Source: Sphingomonas ginsengisoli An et al. 2013 (GTDB lineage Bacteria; Pseudomonadota; Alphaproteobacteria; Sphingomonadales; Sphingomonadaceae). From it: DNA of 64,000 nucleotides. Each line of letters begins with the position of its first letter. Within the stretch, counting starts at the first letter, position 1. The notes below the pieces were generated by a model. It had not been told where the DNA came from, did not search any database, and saw only the letters and a list, made by a program, of their open reading frames with translations. The translations under genes were made by a program, and so were the position numbers. Positions 19,873 through 27,995 of the stretch are shown one piece after another. Where the stretch lies: positions 2,170,001-2,234,000 of the forward strand of contig NZ_CP045434.1 of the NCBI RefSeq assembly GCF_009363895.1, given 5' to 3'.

Positions 19873-20523
19873 GGCGCGCGCCGGGGCGACCGGCCCGCCG
19901 AACAGCCGCTCCTCGGCGCGGCGGAAGCTAAGCGAATGGTCCATGTGCAGCCGGTGCGCGACCTCATGCGCGACGACGAAGCGGCGGCATTCGGGCGGGG
20001 CGAGGATCAGTCGCCAGCTGTAGCGAATCGCGCCGGACGCGGTGCAGCTCCCCCAGCGGGTGGCGGCGTCGCCGACCGCGACCGAGCTGACCCCGACCCC
20101 CGCCGCCGCCGCCGCCGCGCTGGTCTCGGCGCTGAGCGTGTCGCGGGCGCGGGCGTGGAGCCAGCGCAGTACGGCCCGGGCGAGCGCCTCGGGCGGGCCG
20201 CCGACGTGGAGTTCGTCGCCGACCAGGGTGACGCTCCGCCGCCCGCCGACCGCGCGGATGGTGACTGGACGGCCCTCGAGCGGGAAGGTCGCGCCGTCGG
20301 CGAAGGGCGCGTCGCCCGGCGCGGCGGCGAGCTGGCGCTCGACCCAGGCGCGCTGTTCCCCCGCCCAGCGCAACGCGGCCTTGGCCGAGCCGCGCCGCGG
20401 CATGGTCAGTTTGAGCTGGCGCCGTTCGTGATCGACCCGGAGCCGCAGGCGGCGCGCGGCATGGTGGCGCACCAGCGCGATCGGGAGCGGCAGGTCGGGA
20501 TGGTCAAAGATCGCGGTCGACAA
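19825..20523 (-). CDS. YgjP/SprT-like zinc metallopeptidase (DUF45)
   Basis: A 232-residue protein with the DUF45/YgjP pattern: an N-terminal basic beta region (HHAARRLRLRVDHERRQLKLTM), RWGSCTASGAIRYSWRLILAP and the zinc motif HEVAHRLHMDHS (HExxH). Substrate unknown. No ATG fits between the homologous region and the upstream gene, so I chose TTG at 20523, which overlaps the 3' end of the UPF0260 gene; the start is uncertain. Confidence 0.82.
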   Translation of the reverse strand: MSTAIFDHPDLPLPIALVRHHAARRLRLRVDHERRQLKLTMPRRGSAKAALRWAGEQRAWVERQLAAAPGDAPFADGATFPLEGRPVTIRAVGGRRSVTLVGDELHVGGPPEALARAVLRWLHARARDTLSAETSAAAAAAGVGVSSVAVGDAATRWGSCTASGAIRYSWRLILAPPECRRFVVAHEVAHRLHMDHSLSFRRAEERLFGGPVAPARALLREVGPALRLVGRG

Positions 20524-20947
20524 GGTGATACTCGAGCTCGCCCGCGTCCGTTTCGCTGATCGTCCAGCCGCGGGTCGACATGCCGGCTTCGTGGACGGTC
20601 TCGCGCCTGCCGCTTTCAAGATAATGCCAGTCGGGGAGCGGCAGATTGTCGGCGCGCAGGCGGTAGGCGCAGGTCGAGGGCAGCCATTCGAGGCTGTCGA
20701 GCTTGGCGGGCGACAGTTGCACGCAGTCGATGACGTGGCGCGCGCGATTGGGATAGTCGCTGCACTGCCCGCTGCGCCGGTCGAGCAGCTTGCAGGCGAC
20801 GTTGGTGGGGTAAAGTTGGCCGGTGTCCTCGTCCTCGAGCTTGTGGAGGCAGCAGCGGCCGCAGCCGTCGCACAGCGCCTCCCACTGGCCCCGGTCGAGG
20901 GTCGCCAGCGGCCGGTTCCACCAGGGGTCTTGAGGAGGCTTGTTCAT
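20504..20947 (-). CDS. UPF0260 (YcgN) family cysteine-cluster protein
   Basis: A 147-residue YcgN/YkgJ-type protein with the N-terminal cysteine cluster CDGCGRCC plus further Cys (VACKLL, QCSDYP, IDCVQL, STCAYR), which suggests metal or Fe-S binding. The family is widespread but uncharacterised. It shares a start/stop overlap with the downstream metallopeptidase gene and is divergent from the ankyrin protein. Confidence 0.9.
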   Translation of the reverse strand: MNKPPQDPWWNRPLATLDRGQWEALCDGCGRCCLHKLEDEDTGQLYPTNVACKLLDRRSGQCSDYPNRARHVIDCVQLSPAKLDSLEWLPSTCAYRLRADNLPLPDWHYLESGRRETVHEAGMSTRGWTISETDAGELEYHLVDRDL

Positions 20948-21011
20948 TTCCCGGCCTGCTGTGGTCTGCTAGAGCGGCGCTTTCAAGGCGACGATCGAGC
21001 GGGTGGGCGAA

Positions 21012-21629
21012 ATGGGCAGGGTTTTGAGGCGGTTGATGGCGGCGGCGGGACTGGCGCTGCTGGTCCCGACGGTGGTGCAGGCGCAGGCGGCCAAGACCGC
21101 CTACGGTTCGGACGGCTATGCCTTCGTCGAGGCGGTCAAGTCGCGCGATGGCACCAAGGTCTTGAATTACCTCGAGGCCAATGGCGCGGCGATGATCAAC
21201 TTTCGCAACGACAAGGGCGAAAGTGCGCTGCACGTGGTGACCGCGCGCCGCGACACCGACTTCCTCACCTACTTCCTCGCCAAGGGCGGCGACCCGAACC
21301 TGCCCAATGGCTCGGGCGACACACCGCTGCACCTGGCGGCGCGCAACGGGTGGGACGACGGGGTGCAATTGCTACTCGCCTATCGGGCGCAGGTCGACCG
21401 GCCCAACAAGCTGGGCGAGACCCCGCTGATCGCCGCGGTCCAGGCGCGCCAGTTGGCGGTGATCAAGCGGCTGCTCGAGAATGGCGCCAACCCCGACAAG
21501 CGCGACAGCGCGAGCGGCCGCAGCGCGCGCGACTATGCCAAATTGGATGCCCGCTCGGCGACGATCCTGCAGTTGATGGACAGCATCAAGGCGCGCCCGG
21601 CGCGGGCGGTCGCCGGCCCCAAACTCTAA
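21012..21629 (+). CDS. Secreted ankyrin-repeat protein
   Basis: A 205-residue protein with a signal peptide (MGRVLRRLMAAAGLALL...VQAQA) and about four ankyrin repeats, seen as GESALHVVTARRDTDFLTYFLAKGGDPN, GDTPLHLAARNGWDDGVQLLL, GETPLIAAVQARQLAVIKRLLENGANPD and a degenerate last repeat. Likely a periplasmic protein-protein interaction module; its partner is unknown. ATG 21012 is preferred to the in-frame GTG at 21003 because it gives a compact signal peptide. Confidence 0.85.
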   Translation: MGRVLRRLMAAAGLALLVPTVVQAQAAKTAYGSDGYAFVEAVKSRDGTKVLNYLEANGAAMINFRNDKGESALHVVTARRDTDFLTYFLAKGGDPNLPNGSGDTPLHLAARNGWDDGVQLLLAYRAQVDRPNKLGETPLIAAVQARQLAVIKRLLENGANPDKRDSASGRSARDYAKLDARSATILQLMDSIKARPARAVAGPKL

Positions 21630-21641
21630 GCGCCCCAAGCT

Positions 21642-22139
21642 CTAGCGGTCGAAGCCGAGGCTGGGGTCGAGCTGCGCGCTCAGGCGGCGCGCGGCGCGGC
21701 GGGCGAAGCGCAGCGTCTCGGCCTTACGCCTAGCGGGCGCCAGCGGACGGTGCGCGGCGTCGCGGCAGATAGCGGCGTCATAGCGGTCGGCGACGATCAG
21801 CCCCGCCTCGCCGGGGAGGAAGCGCTCTTCCTCGCACAGCGCCGAGAGGTGCGGCGGAACCGCCCAGAAGAAGCGGTCGCAATAATCGAGATAGTCGTGC
21901 CATTTGGCGTCGGTGGTGAGGTCGGCCTTGCTGACCTTGATCTCGACGATGGTGAGCTGCCCCTTGGGGTCGATCCCCATCAGGTCGGCGCGGCGGCCAT
22001 TGGGCAGCGGCACTTCGCAGATGACGAACAGGTCCTGCCGGCAGAACAGGCGGGTGACCCCGCGCGCGACTTCGGCCGCGACCGGAGGCAGATCGTCGAA
22101 ACAGGGTGGCGGGCTGAGGGACTCGGGGGCGCTACTCAC
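21642..22139 (-). CDS. mmcB: MmcB family DNA repair protein
   Basis: A 165-residue protein of the MmcB family (PF06319), named in Caulobacter for a role in mitomycin C damage repair. It carries a restriction-endonuclease-like core: DLFVICEVPLPNGRRADLMGID, then the LTIVEIKVSKADL strand (D...ExK nuclease-type motif). It starts at GTG. A near-match to the alphaproteobacterial SOS box lies 13 bp upstream. Confidence 0.87.
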   Translation of the reverse strand: MSSAPESLSPPPCFDDLPPVAAEVARGVTRLFCRQDLFVICEVPLPNGRRADLMGIDPKGQLTIVEIKVSKADLTTDAKWHDYLDYCDRFFWAVPPHLSALCEEERFLPGEAGLIVADRYDAAICRDAAHRPLAPARRKAETLRFARRAARRLSAQLDPSLGFDR

Positions 22140-22151
22140 TGGCCCGCATTA

Positions 22152-22166
22152 GAACAAAGCGGGACC
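22152..22166 (-). promoter_or_regulatory. Possible LexA (SOS) box upstream of mmcB
   Basis: GAAC-N7-GACC on the plus strand, one base off the alphaproteobacterial LexA direct repeat GAAC-N7-GAAC (GTTC-N7-GTTC). mmcB is SOS-controlled in Caulobacter, so the position is meaningful, but the embedded word ACAAAGCGG recurs elsewhere in the window. Confidence 0.3.
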
Positions 22167-22179
22167 GTAGTGCCAGCGT

Positions 22180-22824
22180 TTAGCGAAAGAAGACGTGGTT
22201 GCCGATCGAGGCGACCTGGGTCGAGTTCCAGCCCGGATGGACGCGCTTGGCGTGGAAGAACATCGCCGAACGGGCGACGTCGTCGTGGAGCTTGCCGTCG
22301 ACGATGCGGGCGATGGCGACCGCGGTCTGCCACTGGCGGCTCGACTTGCTGACGGTCGGCCAGCGGCCGCCGCTGATGAAGCTGAACTGGCCGTGCTGCT
22401 TGAGCACGCCGCAATAGCTGGCGGGGAAGCGGCCGCGGCTGTGGGTGCGGTTGGCGATCACCTGACCGACCGCGAGCTGGCCGGCGAGCGGCTCGCTCTT
22501 GCTTTCGAAATAGACGCCGGCGGCGAGGCACTCGAGCTCGCGGCTGCCGGCGTCGCTGGCGCGCAGGTCGGCGACCTTGTCGGCGAGGCTCTCGCTGCGG
22601 TCGACGACCGGCTGGGCGGGCGCCTCGGGAGCGGCGGTGACCGGCGCAGCGATCAGCGGCTCACCGGGCTGAAGCAGGGGATCGGGGGTGTTGGTCGAAG
22701 CGACGGCAACGGTCGGCGTGACGGTGGCGGCGGTCGAAGCGGCGGCGGGCACAACCTGGGCGGGAGCAACCGTACCGCTGGCGAGAACAGCGCCAGCAAT
22801 CATCACGGCGAAACGATGCAACAT
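22180..22824 (-). CDS. Cell wall hydrolase (SleB-like), secreted
   Basis: A 214-residue protein with a signal peptide (MLHRFAVMIAGAVLASGTVAPAQ), an Ala/Thr/Pro-rich linker and a C-terminal Hydrolase_2 (SleB/CwlJ) domain beginning CLAAGVYFESKSEPLAGQLAVGQV, with the catalytic-type Glu in YFESKSE, then ANRTHSRGRFPASYCGVLKQ and FFHAKRVHPGW. Predicted to cleave peptidoglycan glycan strands in the periplasm. An upstream in-frame ATG (22926) would precede the signal peptide and is rejected. Confidence 0.88.
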   Translation of the reverse strand: MLHRFAVMIAGAVLASGTVAPAQVVPAAASTAATVTPTVAVASTNTPDPLLQPGEPLIAAPVTAAPEAPAQPVVDRSESLADKVADLRASDAGSRELECLAAGVYFESKSEPLAGQLAVGQVIANRTHSRGRFPASYCGVLKQHGQFSFISGGRWPTVSKSSRQWQTAVAIARIVDGKLHDDVARSAMFFHAKRVHPGWNSTQVASIGNHVFFR

Positions 22825-23000
22825 TCGAGACCAAACCTGATGCGGTTGATCGGCGTGGGTCGCACAACATCGAGCTGAAAAGCGCTCGCGCAACTTGGCC
22901 AATCCCCCGTCTCGCGTGCCCCCCAATCGCGGCCTGAAATGGCTGCGCGAAGAAGTGCCCCGCTGAACGAGTTCCTCCGTTCACCGCATCGGCGGCACGG

Positions 23001-23339
23001 TCAACTCGTCGAAGTCGTTTCAGCGATGAATCGTTCGCTCGACGGGATATCCAGTTCGATCACCCAACAATCGGGGTCGCGGGAGCGAGCGCGCGCTACA
23101 TCTTGTGCCGCCCCTGCCGAATCGCCCGGGCCGGCGCCGATCGCGGTCCAGCGGTAGGTCCAGTCGGCCTGCAGCCGCCGCTCGAGCAGGGCGCGATGGT
23201 CGCCGCGCTCGGTCACCACGAGGAGGATGGTGCCGCGGGTCGGATCGCCCTTGTGGAGGACGGTGCCGAACCCGCCGAGCGCCTCGGCGCGGCGGATGAG
23301 CGCGGTCGCTTCGACCCCGGGAGCGAGCCGGTCGTCCAC
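23001..23339 (-). CDS. DUF1491 family protein
   Basis: A 112-residue soluble protein (LAPGVEATALIRRAEALGGFGTVLHKGD...) typical of the alphaproteobacterial DUF1491 family; no function known. It begins at GTG 3 nt after the thioesterase stop, so it is probably co-transcribed with the ptsN-side genes. The 176 bp downstream (22825-23000) hold the probable promoter of the wall hydrolase; I see no gene there. Confidence 0.85.
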   Translation of the reverse strand: MDDRLAPGVEATALIRRAEALGGFGTVLHKGDPTRGTILLVVTERGDHRALLERRLQADWTYRWTAIGAGPGDSAGAAQDVARARSRDPDCWVIELDIPSSERFIAETTSTS

Positions 23340-23342
23340 GGG

Positions 23343-23804
23343 TCAGGCGCGGTAGCCGGGGAGGCCGGCGAGCGCGATGTGCGAGCGCATGAAAGTGCCG
23401 GTGCCCCGCGCGCATTCCTCGCCGCTCGCGTCGACGATCCGCGCCTCGGCGACGAACACCCGCCGCCGCCCGCTGATCCAGCGGCCGTGGGCTTCGGCCG
23501 GGCCGGCGGTCATCGGCTTGGTGAAGTGGAGGTTGAAGGCGGTGGTGAGGAGGAAGCGGTCGCTGACGAGGCTGTTGGCGGCGTAGAAGGCCGCGTCGTC
23601 GAGCATCTTGAAGTAGAGCGTGCCATGGGCCGCGCCGGCGGCGTGATAGGCGTCCTCGCGGACGGTGAAACGGATCGTCGCCTCGCCCTGGCGGGGGAGC
23701 GCCAGCTGCGATTCGAACAGGCAGTTGATCGGCGCGCTGTCGTACAGCGTTTCGAGCGCGCGCAGGTGCGCGGCGGCGCCCGTGTCAGGCGGCGTCGCGT
23801 TCAT
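23343..23804 (-). CDS. PaaI-family (hotdog) thioesterase
   Basis: A 153-residue hotdog-fold protein. The AHGTLYFKMLDDAAFYAAN helix and FNLHFTKPM strand resemble the PaaI/YigI acyl-CoA thioesterase pattern. Substrate unknown. The start overlaps ptsN by 20 bp, indicating one transcript. Confidence 0.85.
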   Translation of the reverse strand: MNATPPDTGAAAHLRALETLYDSAPINCLFESQLALPRQGEATIRFTVREDAYHAAGAAHGTLYFKMLDDAAFYAANSLVSDRFLLTTAFNLHFTKPMTAGPAEAHGRWISGRRRVFVAEARIVDASGEECARGTGTFMRSHIALAGLPGYRA

Positions 23805-24249
23805 CGACCCCCATCAGCACCGCCGCCAGCGCATCGCGCGAGCGGGCGCCGCGTAACTGTTCGAGCGTCGCGGCGTGGCGCAGCGTCCGGCTGACCGCCG
23901 CGAGGGCTTTCAAATGTTCGGCGCCCGCATCGGGCGGCGACAGCAGGAAGAAGATGAGATCGACCGGCTGGCTGTCGATCGCCTTATAGTCGATCGGCTC
24001 GGGCAGCCGCGCGACCATGCACCAGACCCGCGCCAGCCCCTCGATCTTGCCGTGGGGGATGGCGACGCCGTTGCCGAAGCCGGTCGAGCCCAGTTTCTCG
24101 CGTTCGTTGAGCGCGCTCGTCACCACCGCCGGGTCGAGCCCCAGCCGCTGCGCGGCGAACTGGCCGAGCAGCTGGAACAGCCCGCGCTTGTTGGTCGCGG
24201 GCAGGGCGGACTTGATCGATTCGAAATCGACGAACTCGGCTAGACGCAT
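23785..24249 (-). CDS. ptsN: PTS IIA-like nitrogen regulatory protein
   Basis: EIIA-Ntr, the end acceptor of the nitrogen PTS phosphorelay. The 154-residue protein has the phospho-acceptor H66 in GVAIPHGKIE and the FFLLSPPDAGAEHLKALAAVSR segment. It follows hpf in the familiar hpf-ptsN order, though rpoN, which often precedes them, is absent here. The ATG at 24249 matches the family N-terminus. Confidence 0.95.
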   Translation of the reverse strand: MRLAEFVDFESIKSALPATNKRGLFQLLGQFAAQRLGLDPAVVTSALNEREKLGSTGFGNGVAIPHGKIEGLARVWCMVARLPEPIDYKAIDSQPVDLIFFLLSPPDAGAEHLKALAAVSRTLRHAATLEQLRGARSRDALAAVLMGVDERDAA

Positions 24250-24322
24250 CGCTTGGCACTCGGGTGTGGCGCCGTCCGGAATGGGCGGGCGCCGGGCGCA
24301 ATTCCTGAAAAAGGTGGTGGGT

Positions 24323-24901
24323 TCAGCCGCGCGGCTCGACCCAGCCGATGGTCCCGTCCTCGCGGCGGTAGACCATGTTGAACGCACCCGTTCCGGAGTT
24401 GCGGAACATCAACGCACGAGTGTTGCGAAGGTCCATCAGCATCACCGCGTCGCCGACGCTGGCGTCGGGAATATCGACGCTGGTCTCGGCGATGATCGGC
24501 GGATGCTCCTGCGCGGGCGCGTCCTCCGGCGGCGGCGCGAAGATGGTGTAGCCGGCATTCTGTGCCACTTCGGTACCGTCGCCCTCGTCGGCGCCATTGC
24601 CTTTGCGCGCGCGCAGGCGGGCGACGTAGCGGCTGAGCTGGCGCTCGATCTTGCCGGCGGCGCCGTCGAAGGCGGTGTGGGCGTCCTGCGCCTTGCCGAA
24701 CGCTTTCAGCACCACGCCGTGGGTGACGGGCGCGACGATGTCGCAAGTGAAGCCGCGGTCGTGCGGGCCGCGGCCGAAGGTGACGTTGGCGCCGATCGCG
24801 CGCGAGAAATAGCGGTCCGCGACCGCCGAAATGCGCTCGGTGACATGCGCCCGCAGCGCGTCCCCCGTCTCGACCTGATGGCCCGACACCCGTACGTCCA
24901 C
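24323..24901 (-). CDS. hpf: Ribosome hibernation promoting factor, long form
   Basis: Long-type HPF that dimerises 70S ribosomes in stationary phase. The 192-residue product has an N-terminal ribosome-binding S30AE domain (VDVRVSGHQVETGDALRAHV...) and a C-terminal dimerisation domain (SVGDAVMLMDLRNTRALMFRN...DGTIGWVEPR). GTG at 24901 with GGGAG 9 nt upstream is chosen; an ATG upstream would lie in the end of dnaQ. Confidence 0.93.
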   Translation of the reverse strand: MDVRVSGHQVETGDALRAHVTERISAVADRYFSRAIGANVTFGRGPHDRGFTCDIVAPVTHGVVLKAFGKAQDAHTAFDGAAGKIERQLSRYVARLRARKGNGADEGDGTEVAQNAGYTIFAPPPEDAPAQEHPPIIAETSVDIPDASVGDAVMLMDLRNTRALMFRNSGTGAFNMVYRREDGTIGWVEPRG

Positions 24902-24934
24902 GTTCGCGGACTCCCTCTTTGTTGCGGCGGCGGT

Positions 24935-24952
24935 GCCCTGCAACAGCAGGGC
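24935..24952 (-). terminator. Hairpin between dnaQ and hpf
   Basis: A perfect 7-bp stem GCCCTGC-AACA-GCAGGGC in the 59-bp gap between dnaQ and hpf. There is no T-tract. It may partly uncouple the two genes. Confidence 0.35.
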
Positions 24953-24960
24953 TGGGGCCG

Positions 24961-25674
24961 TCAATGAGCGGGGCTGTTTTCCGCCGCTTGCAGCAGGTGC
25001 CACAGCGGGTCCTTCAACCCCGCGACGAACTGGGCATGACGCGCCAATTCTTCAACCGACGCCGCATGGGGGCGGGCCGGACGGACGGCACGCTGCGCCG
25101 GAGCGATCGTCGCGCCGGCGCCGGTGTCGGCGATCACCTCGCTGACGAGCGAGAGGCCGATCTGGCGGCCGCCGGTCAATTCGACATAGACTTGGGCAAG
25201 GAGCTGTGCGTCGAGCAGCGCGCCGTGAAGAACGCGCGCCGAGCGGTCGACCCCGAAGCGGGTGCAGAGCGCGTCGAGGCTGTGCTTGGCGCCGGGGTGT
25301 TTCGAGCGCGCCATCATCAGCGTGCAGATCATCCGGCTCATGCACACCGGATCGCGGCCGCACAGCGCCAGCTCGGCATTTAGGAAGCCGAAGTCGAACG
25401 AGGCGTTGTGCGCGATCAGCGGCGCGTCGCCGATGAAGGCGAGCAGTTCGTCGCAGCGCTCGGCGAAGCGCGGCTTGTCGGAAAGGAAAATCGCCGACAG
25501 TCCGTGCACCGCCTCGGCCTCCGACGGCATCGCGCGGTCGGGATTGAAATAGGCGTGGAAGCTTCGCCCGGTCTCGCAGCGGTTGATCATCTCGACGCAG
25601 CCGATCTCGACCATCCGGTCGCCGGTGGCCGGGTTTACGCCGGTGGTTTCGGTGTCGAAGATGATCTCGCGCAT
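24961..25674 (-). CDS. dnaQ: DNA polymerase III epsilon subunit
   Basis: The 3'-5' proofreading exonuclease of the replicase. The 237-residue protein has the DEDDh motifs: D7 and E9 in FDTETTG, ApLIAHNASFDFGFLN with the second Asp, and HGALLDAQLLAQVY with the last His/Asp. The C-terminal tail would bind the alpha subunit. It lies in the maf-aroE-coaE-dnaQ series that flanks the origin in Caulobacter-type chromosomes. Confidence 0.95.
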   Translation of the reverse strand: MREIIFDTETTGVNPATGDRMVEIGCVEMINRCETGRSFHAYFNPDRAMPSEAEAVHGLSAIFLSDKPRFAERCDELLAFIGDAPLIAHNASFDFGFLNAELALCGRDPVCMSRMICTLMMARSKHPGAKHSLDALCTRFGVDRSARVLHGALLDAQLLAQVYVELTGGRQIGLSLVSEVIADTGAGATIAPAQRAVRPARPHAASVEELARHAQFVAGLKDPLWHLLQAAENSPAH

Positions 25675-25686
25675 GGTCGCCCTAAA

Positions 25687-26280
25687 CTATGCGCCTTTGC
25701 CCGATTCCAGTCCAGCGAGGATCGCGGCGACCTGGGCCTCGGTGTGGGCGAGCGAGCCGCCGGTGTCGATCACCACGTCGGCCCGCGCGCGCTTTTCGGA
25801 ATCGGGGGTCTGGCGAGCGAGGATGGCGGCGAGCTTGGCGTCGGTCATCCCCGGGCGGGCGAGCACGCGGGCGCGTTGGATCTCGAGCGGGGCGGAGACC
25901 ACCACGACCTTGTCGAACGCGGTTTGGCCGCCGGTCTCGAACAGCAGGGGGATGTCGAACAGAAGCACCGGCGCGTCGGCGTGGGCGGCGATGAAACGCT
26001 CGCGCTCGGCTTGGACGGCGGGGTGGACCAGCGCCTCGAGCGCGGCGAGCTCGGCGGGCTGGCCGAGTACCGCCGCCGCCAGCGCCTCGCGCACGACCGC
26101 GCCGCCGTGGGTTGTGCCGGGGAAGCGCTGCTCGATCGCGGGCACCAGCGCGCCGCCGGGGCCCTGCAGCCGGCGGACGACGGCGTCGGCGTCGAAGACG
26201 GGGACGCCCGCCGCGGCGAACATCGCGGCGACGGTCGACTTGCCCATCCCGATCGAGCCGGTCAGCGCAAGACGGATCAT
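25687..26280 (-). CDS. coaE: Dephospho-CoA kinase
   Basis: Last step of coenzyme A synthesis. The 197-residue protein starts MIRLALTGSIGMGKST (P-loop), followed by DADAVVRRL and LLFDIPLLFETG, the CoaE substrate motif. The ATG overlaps the aroE stop (26277-26280), and dnaQ follows after 12 bp. Confidence 0.96.
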   Translation of the reverse strand: MIRLALTGSIGMGKSTVAAMFAAAGVPVFDADAVVRRLQGPGGALVPAIEQRFPGTTHGGAVVREALAAAVLGQPAELAALEALVHPAVQAERERFIAAHADAPVLLFDIPLLFETGGQTAFDKVVVVSAPLEIQRARVLARPGMTDAKLAAILARQTPDSEKRARADVVIDTGGSLAHTEAQVAAILAGLESGKGA

Positions 26281-27125
26281 GCGCGGAGCCGACGGTAGAG
26301 CTCGGCGTCGTCCTCCGCCGAGCGGGGCGGCGGGGCGCCGAAGAAGAGTGGAAAGGCGGCGGCGGCCTGCTCGACCAGCATCGTTAGGCCGCCGGTCGCG
26401 GCGAGCCCGCGGGCTTGCGCGGCGGTGACCAGCGCGGTGGGGTCTGGCGACGTGACCAGGTCAAACACCCACCCGCCCGGTGGCAGCCCGCCAAGGTCGA
26501 GGGTGAAGGGCGGCGCGCCGGTCATCCCGAGCGGGGTAGCGTTGATGAGGCCGTCGGTGGCGATCGGCGCATCGAACGGCTGCGGGCGCTGCTTGAGCCC
26601 GAAGCTGTTGGCGAGGTGGAACGCCTGCTCGGCATCGCGGGCGTGGATGGCGACGTTGGTGAAGCCGAGCGATTTCAGTGCGACCAGCACCGCGCGCGCC
26701 GCGCCGCCGGTGCCAAGCAGGGTCACCGAGTGGGTCGGACGCTGCTCGGCGAGGCGCTTCAGTACCAGCACGATTGCCCCGACGTCGGTGTTGGCGGCGG
26801 TGAGGCCGGTGGGATCGGGCATCAGCGTATTGCAGGCGCCGACCTGGACTGCCTCGTCGCGCGATTCGGTGGCGAGGAGCAAGGCGTCGAGTTTGAGCGG
26901 CATGGTGACGTTGCACCCGCGCCAGTGCGGGTCGGCGCGGCGCTCGGCTATAAAAGAAGGCAGCTCAGCGCGGGTGACCTGGGCGCGGCGATAGTCGGCG
27001 GCGATGCCGAGCTTTTCGAGCCAATAGCCGTGGATCAGCGGCGACTTGCTCTGCGCGATGGGGTCGCCGATCACTTCGGCAAAGCTTGTCCCGAGCGCAG
27101 CCGAGAGGGGTCGATCTGACGTCAT
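26277..27125 (-). CDS. aroE: Shikimate dehydrogenase
   Basis: NADP-dependent reduction of 3-dehydroshikimate in aromatic amino acid synthesis. The 282-residue protein shows GDPIAQSKSPLIHGYW (substrate SxS motif), NVTMPLKLDALLL with the catalytic Lys, LLGTGGAARAVL (nucleotide loop) and INATPLGMTG. The ATG overlaps the maf stop (27122-27125). Confidence 0.95.
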   Translation of the reverse strand: MTSDRPLSAALGTSFAEVIGDPIAQSKSPLIHGYWLEKLGIAADYRRAQVTRAELPSFIAERRADPHWRGCNVTMPLKLDALLLATESRDEAVQVGACNTLMPDPTGLTAANTDVGAIVLVLKRLAEQRPTHSVTLLGTGGAARAVLVALKSLGFTNVAIHARDAEQAFHLANSFGLKQRPQPFDAPIATDGLINATPLGMTGAPPFTLDLGGLPPGGWVFDLVTSPDPTALVTAAQARGLAATGGLTMLVEQAAAAFPLFFGAPPPRSAEDDAELYRRLRA

Positions 27126-27706
27126 GCCGTCAGCGCGCCCCGTCGCCGCAGCTCGCGGAGCAAGGGGAGCAGCGGCAGGCCCTTTATGGTGAAGTGATCG
27201 CCGTCGACGGTGTCGAACAATTGCAGGCCCGGGCCTTCGAGGCGGAAGACACCGACGCAATAGCTGACCTCGGGCCAGTCGCTGTCGAGATACTGCTCGA
27301 TGAACTCCTCGCTGAGCGGGCGGACCTGCAGCCGTGCGCTGTCGGCGTGCGACCACACGACCTCGCTGCCCCTGGCGAGCGCGACCGCGCTGGTGAGGAT
27401 CATCGTCTTGCCGGAGAAGAAGCGGAGGTGCTCGGCGGCTTGCCTACGGCCGCCGGGCTTGGAGAAGCGGCGGCCGTCGATCGAGAGGACACTGTCGCTG
27501 CCGATCACCAGTGCGACCGGATGCGCGGAGGCGACGCTCAGCGCCTTCAACTCGGCCAATCTGGTGGCGAGCGCGGCGTCGTCGCCGGCGAAACCCTGCT
27601 TGACCGCCGCCTCGTCGACACTCGGCGCCGCCACGCCGTATGGCACGCCGGCATTGGCCAGCAACGTGCCGCGGATCGTCGAGGTCGAGGCGAGGATGAG
27701 GTCCAT
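27122..27706 (-). CDS. maf: Maf-family nucleoside triphosphate pyrophosphatase
   Basis: Hydrolyses non-canonical or modified NTPs. The 194-residue product starts MDLILASTSTIRGTLL (the Maf SxxR motif). VIGSDSVLSIDGR and FFSGKTMILTSA follow, with a conserved EYC-like segment (WPEVSYCVGVF). ATG 27706 has AGGAAC 6 nt upstream. It is the first minus-strand gene left of the putative origin, and the left-hand operon starts here. Confidence 0.93.
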   Translation of the reverse strand: MDLILASTSTIRGTLLANAGVPYGVAAPSVDEAAVKQGFAGDDAALATRLAELKALSVASAHPVALVIGSDSVLSIDGRRFSKPGGRRQAAEHLRFFSGKTMILTSAVALARGSEVVWSHADSARLQVRPLSEEFIEQYLDSDWPEVSYCVGVFRLEGPGLQLFDTVDGDHFTIKGLPLLPLLRELRRRGALTA

Positions 27707-27995
27707 ATTTGTTCCTGTGGACAAGCCGTGTGCCCGGCCTAGCGCGACGCGGTGCATAGTCCAATCGGACGGTCCGCGCCCAGCTTCGGGGCAATCATGC
27801 GCGATTCCATCCACGGGCTTCCGGGACAATCCCCAGCCTGTGAGTCATGGGAGAGTCTCAGTCCGACTCGCCGGACTCGCTTGGGCGCGGTGGGATGGCG
27901 GCTGTTGGCAAAATCGGGACGCCCACCTATTCCCCGCGACCAAGCGGCCAACAACTTTCAACAATCATTAGATTCTTAAAGAGAGGAATAAGGGC
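27707..27995. other. Probable chromosomal replication origin (oriC) region, maf-hemE intergenic
   Basis: A 289-bp noncoding gap between divergent maf and hemE. It holds a DnaA-box-like 9-mer TGTGGACAA (27716-27724, one mismatch to TTATCCACA on the other strand), six GANTC sites (27803, 27842, 27853, 27865, 27874 and 27971) and an AT-rich stretch at 27951-27990 (29 of 40 A/T in a GC-rich window) beside hemE. In Caulobacter and Rickettsia the origin lies next to hemE with maf-aroE-coaE-dnaQ on the other side and parAB nearby, as here. Most genes point away from this gap on both sides. It must also hold the maf and hemE promoters. Confidence 0.72.

Noticed and set aside
27803..27815. Second DnaA box (CCATCCACG region)
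   Set aside because: Three mismatches to TTATNCACA; too weak to call.
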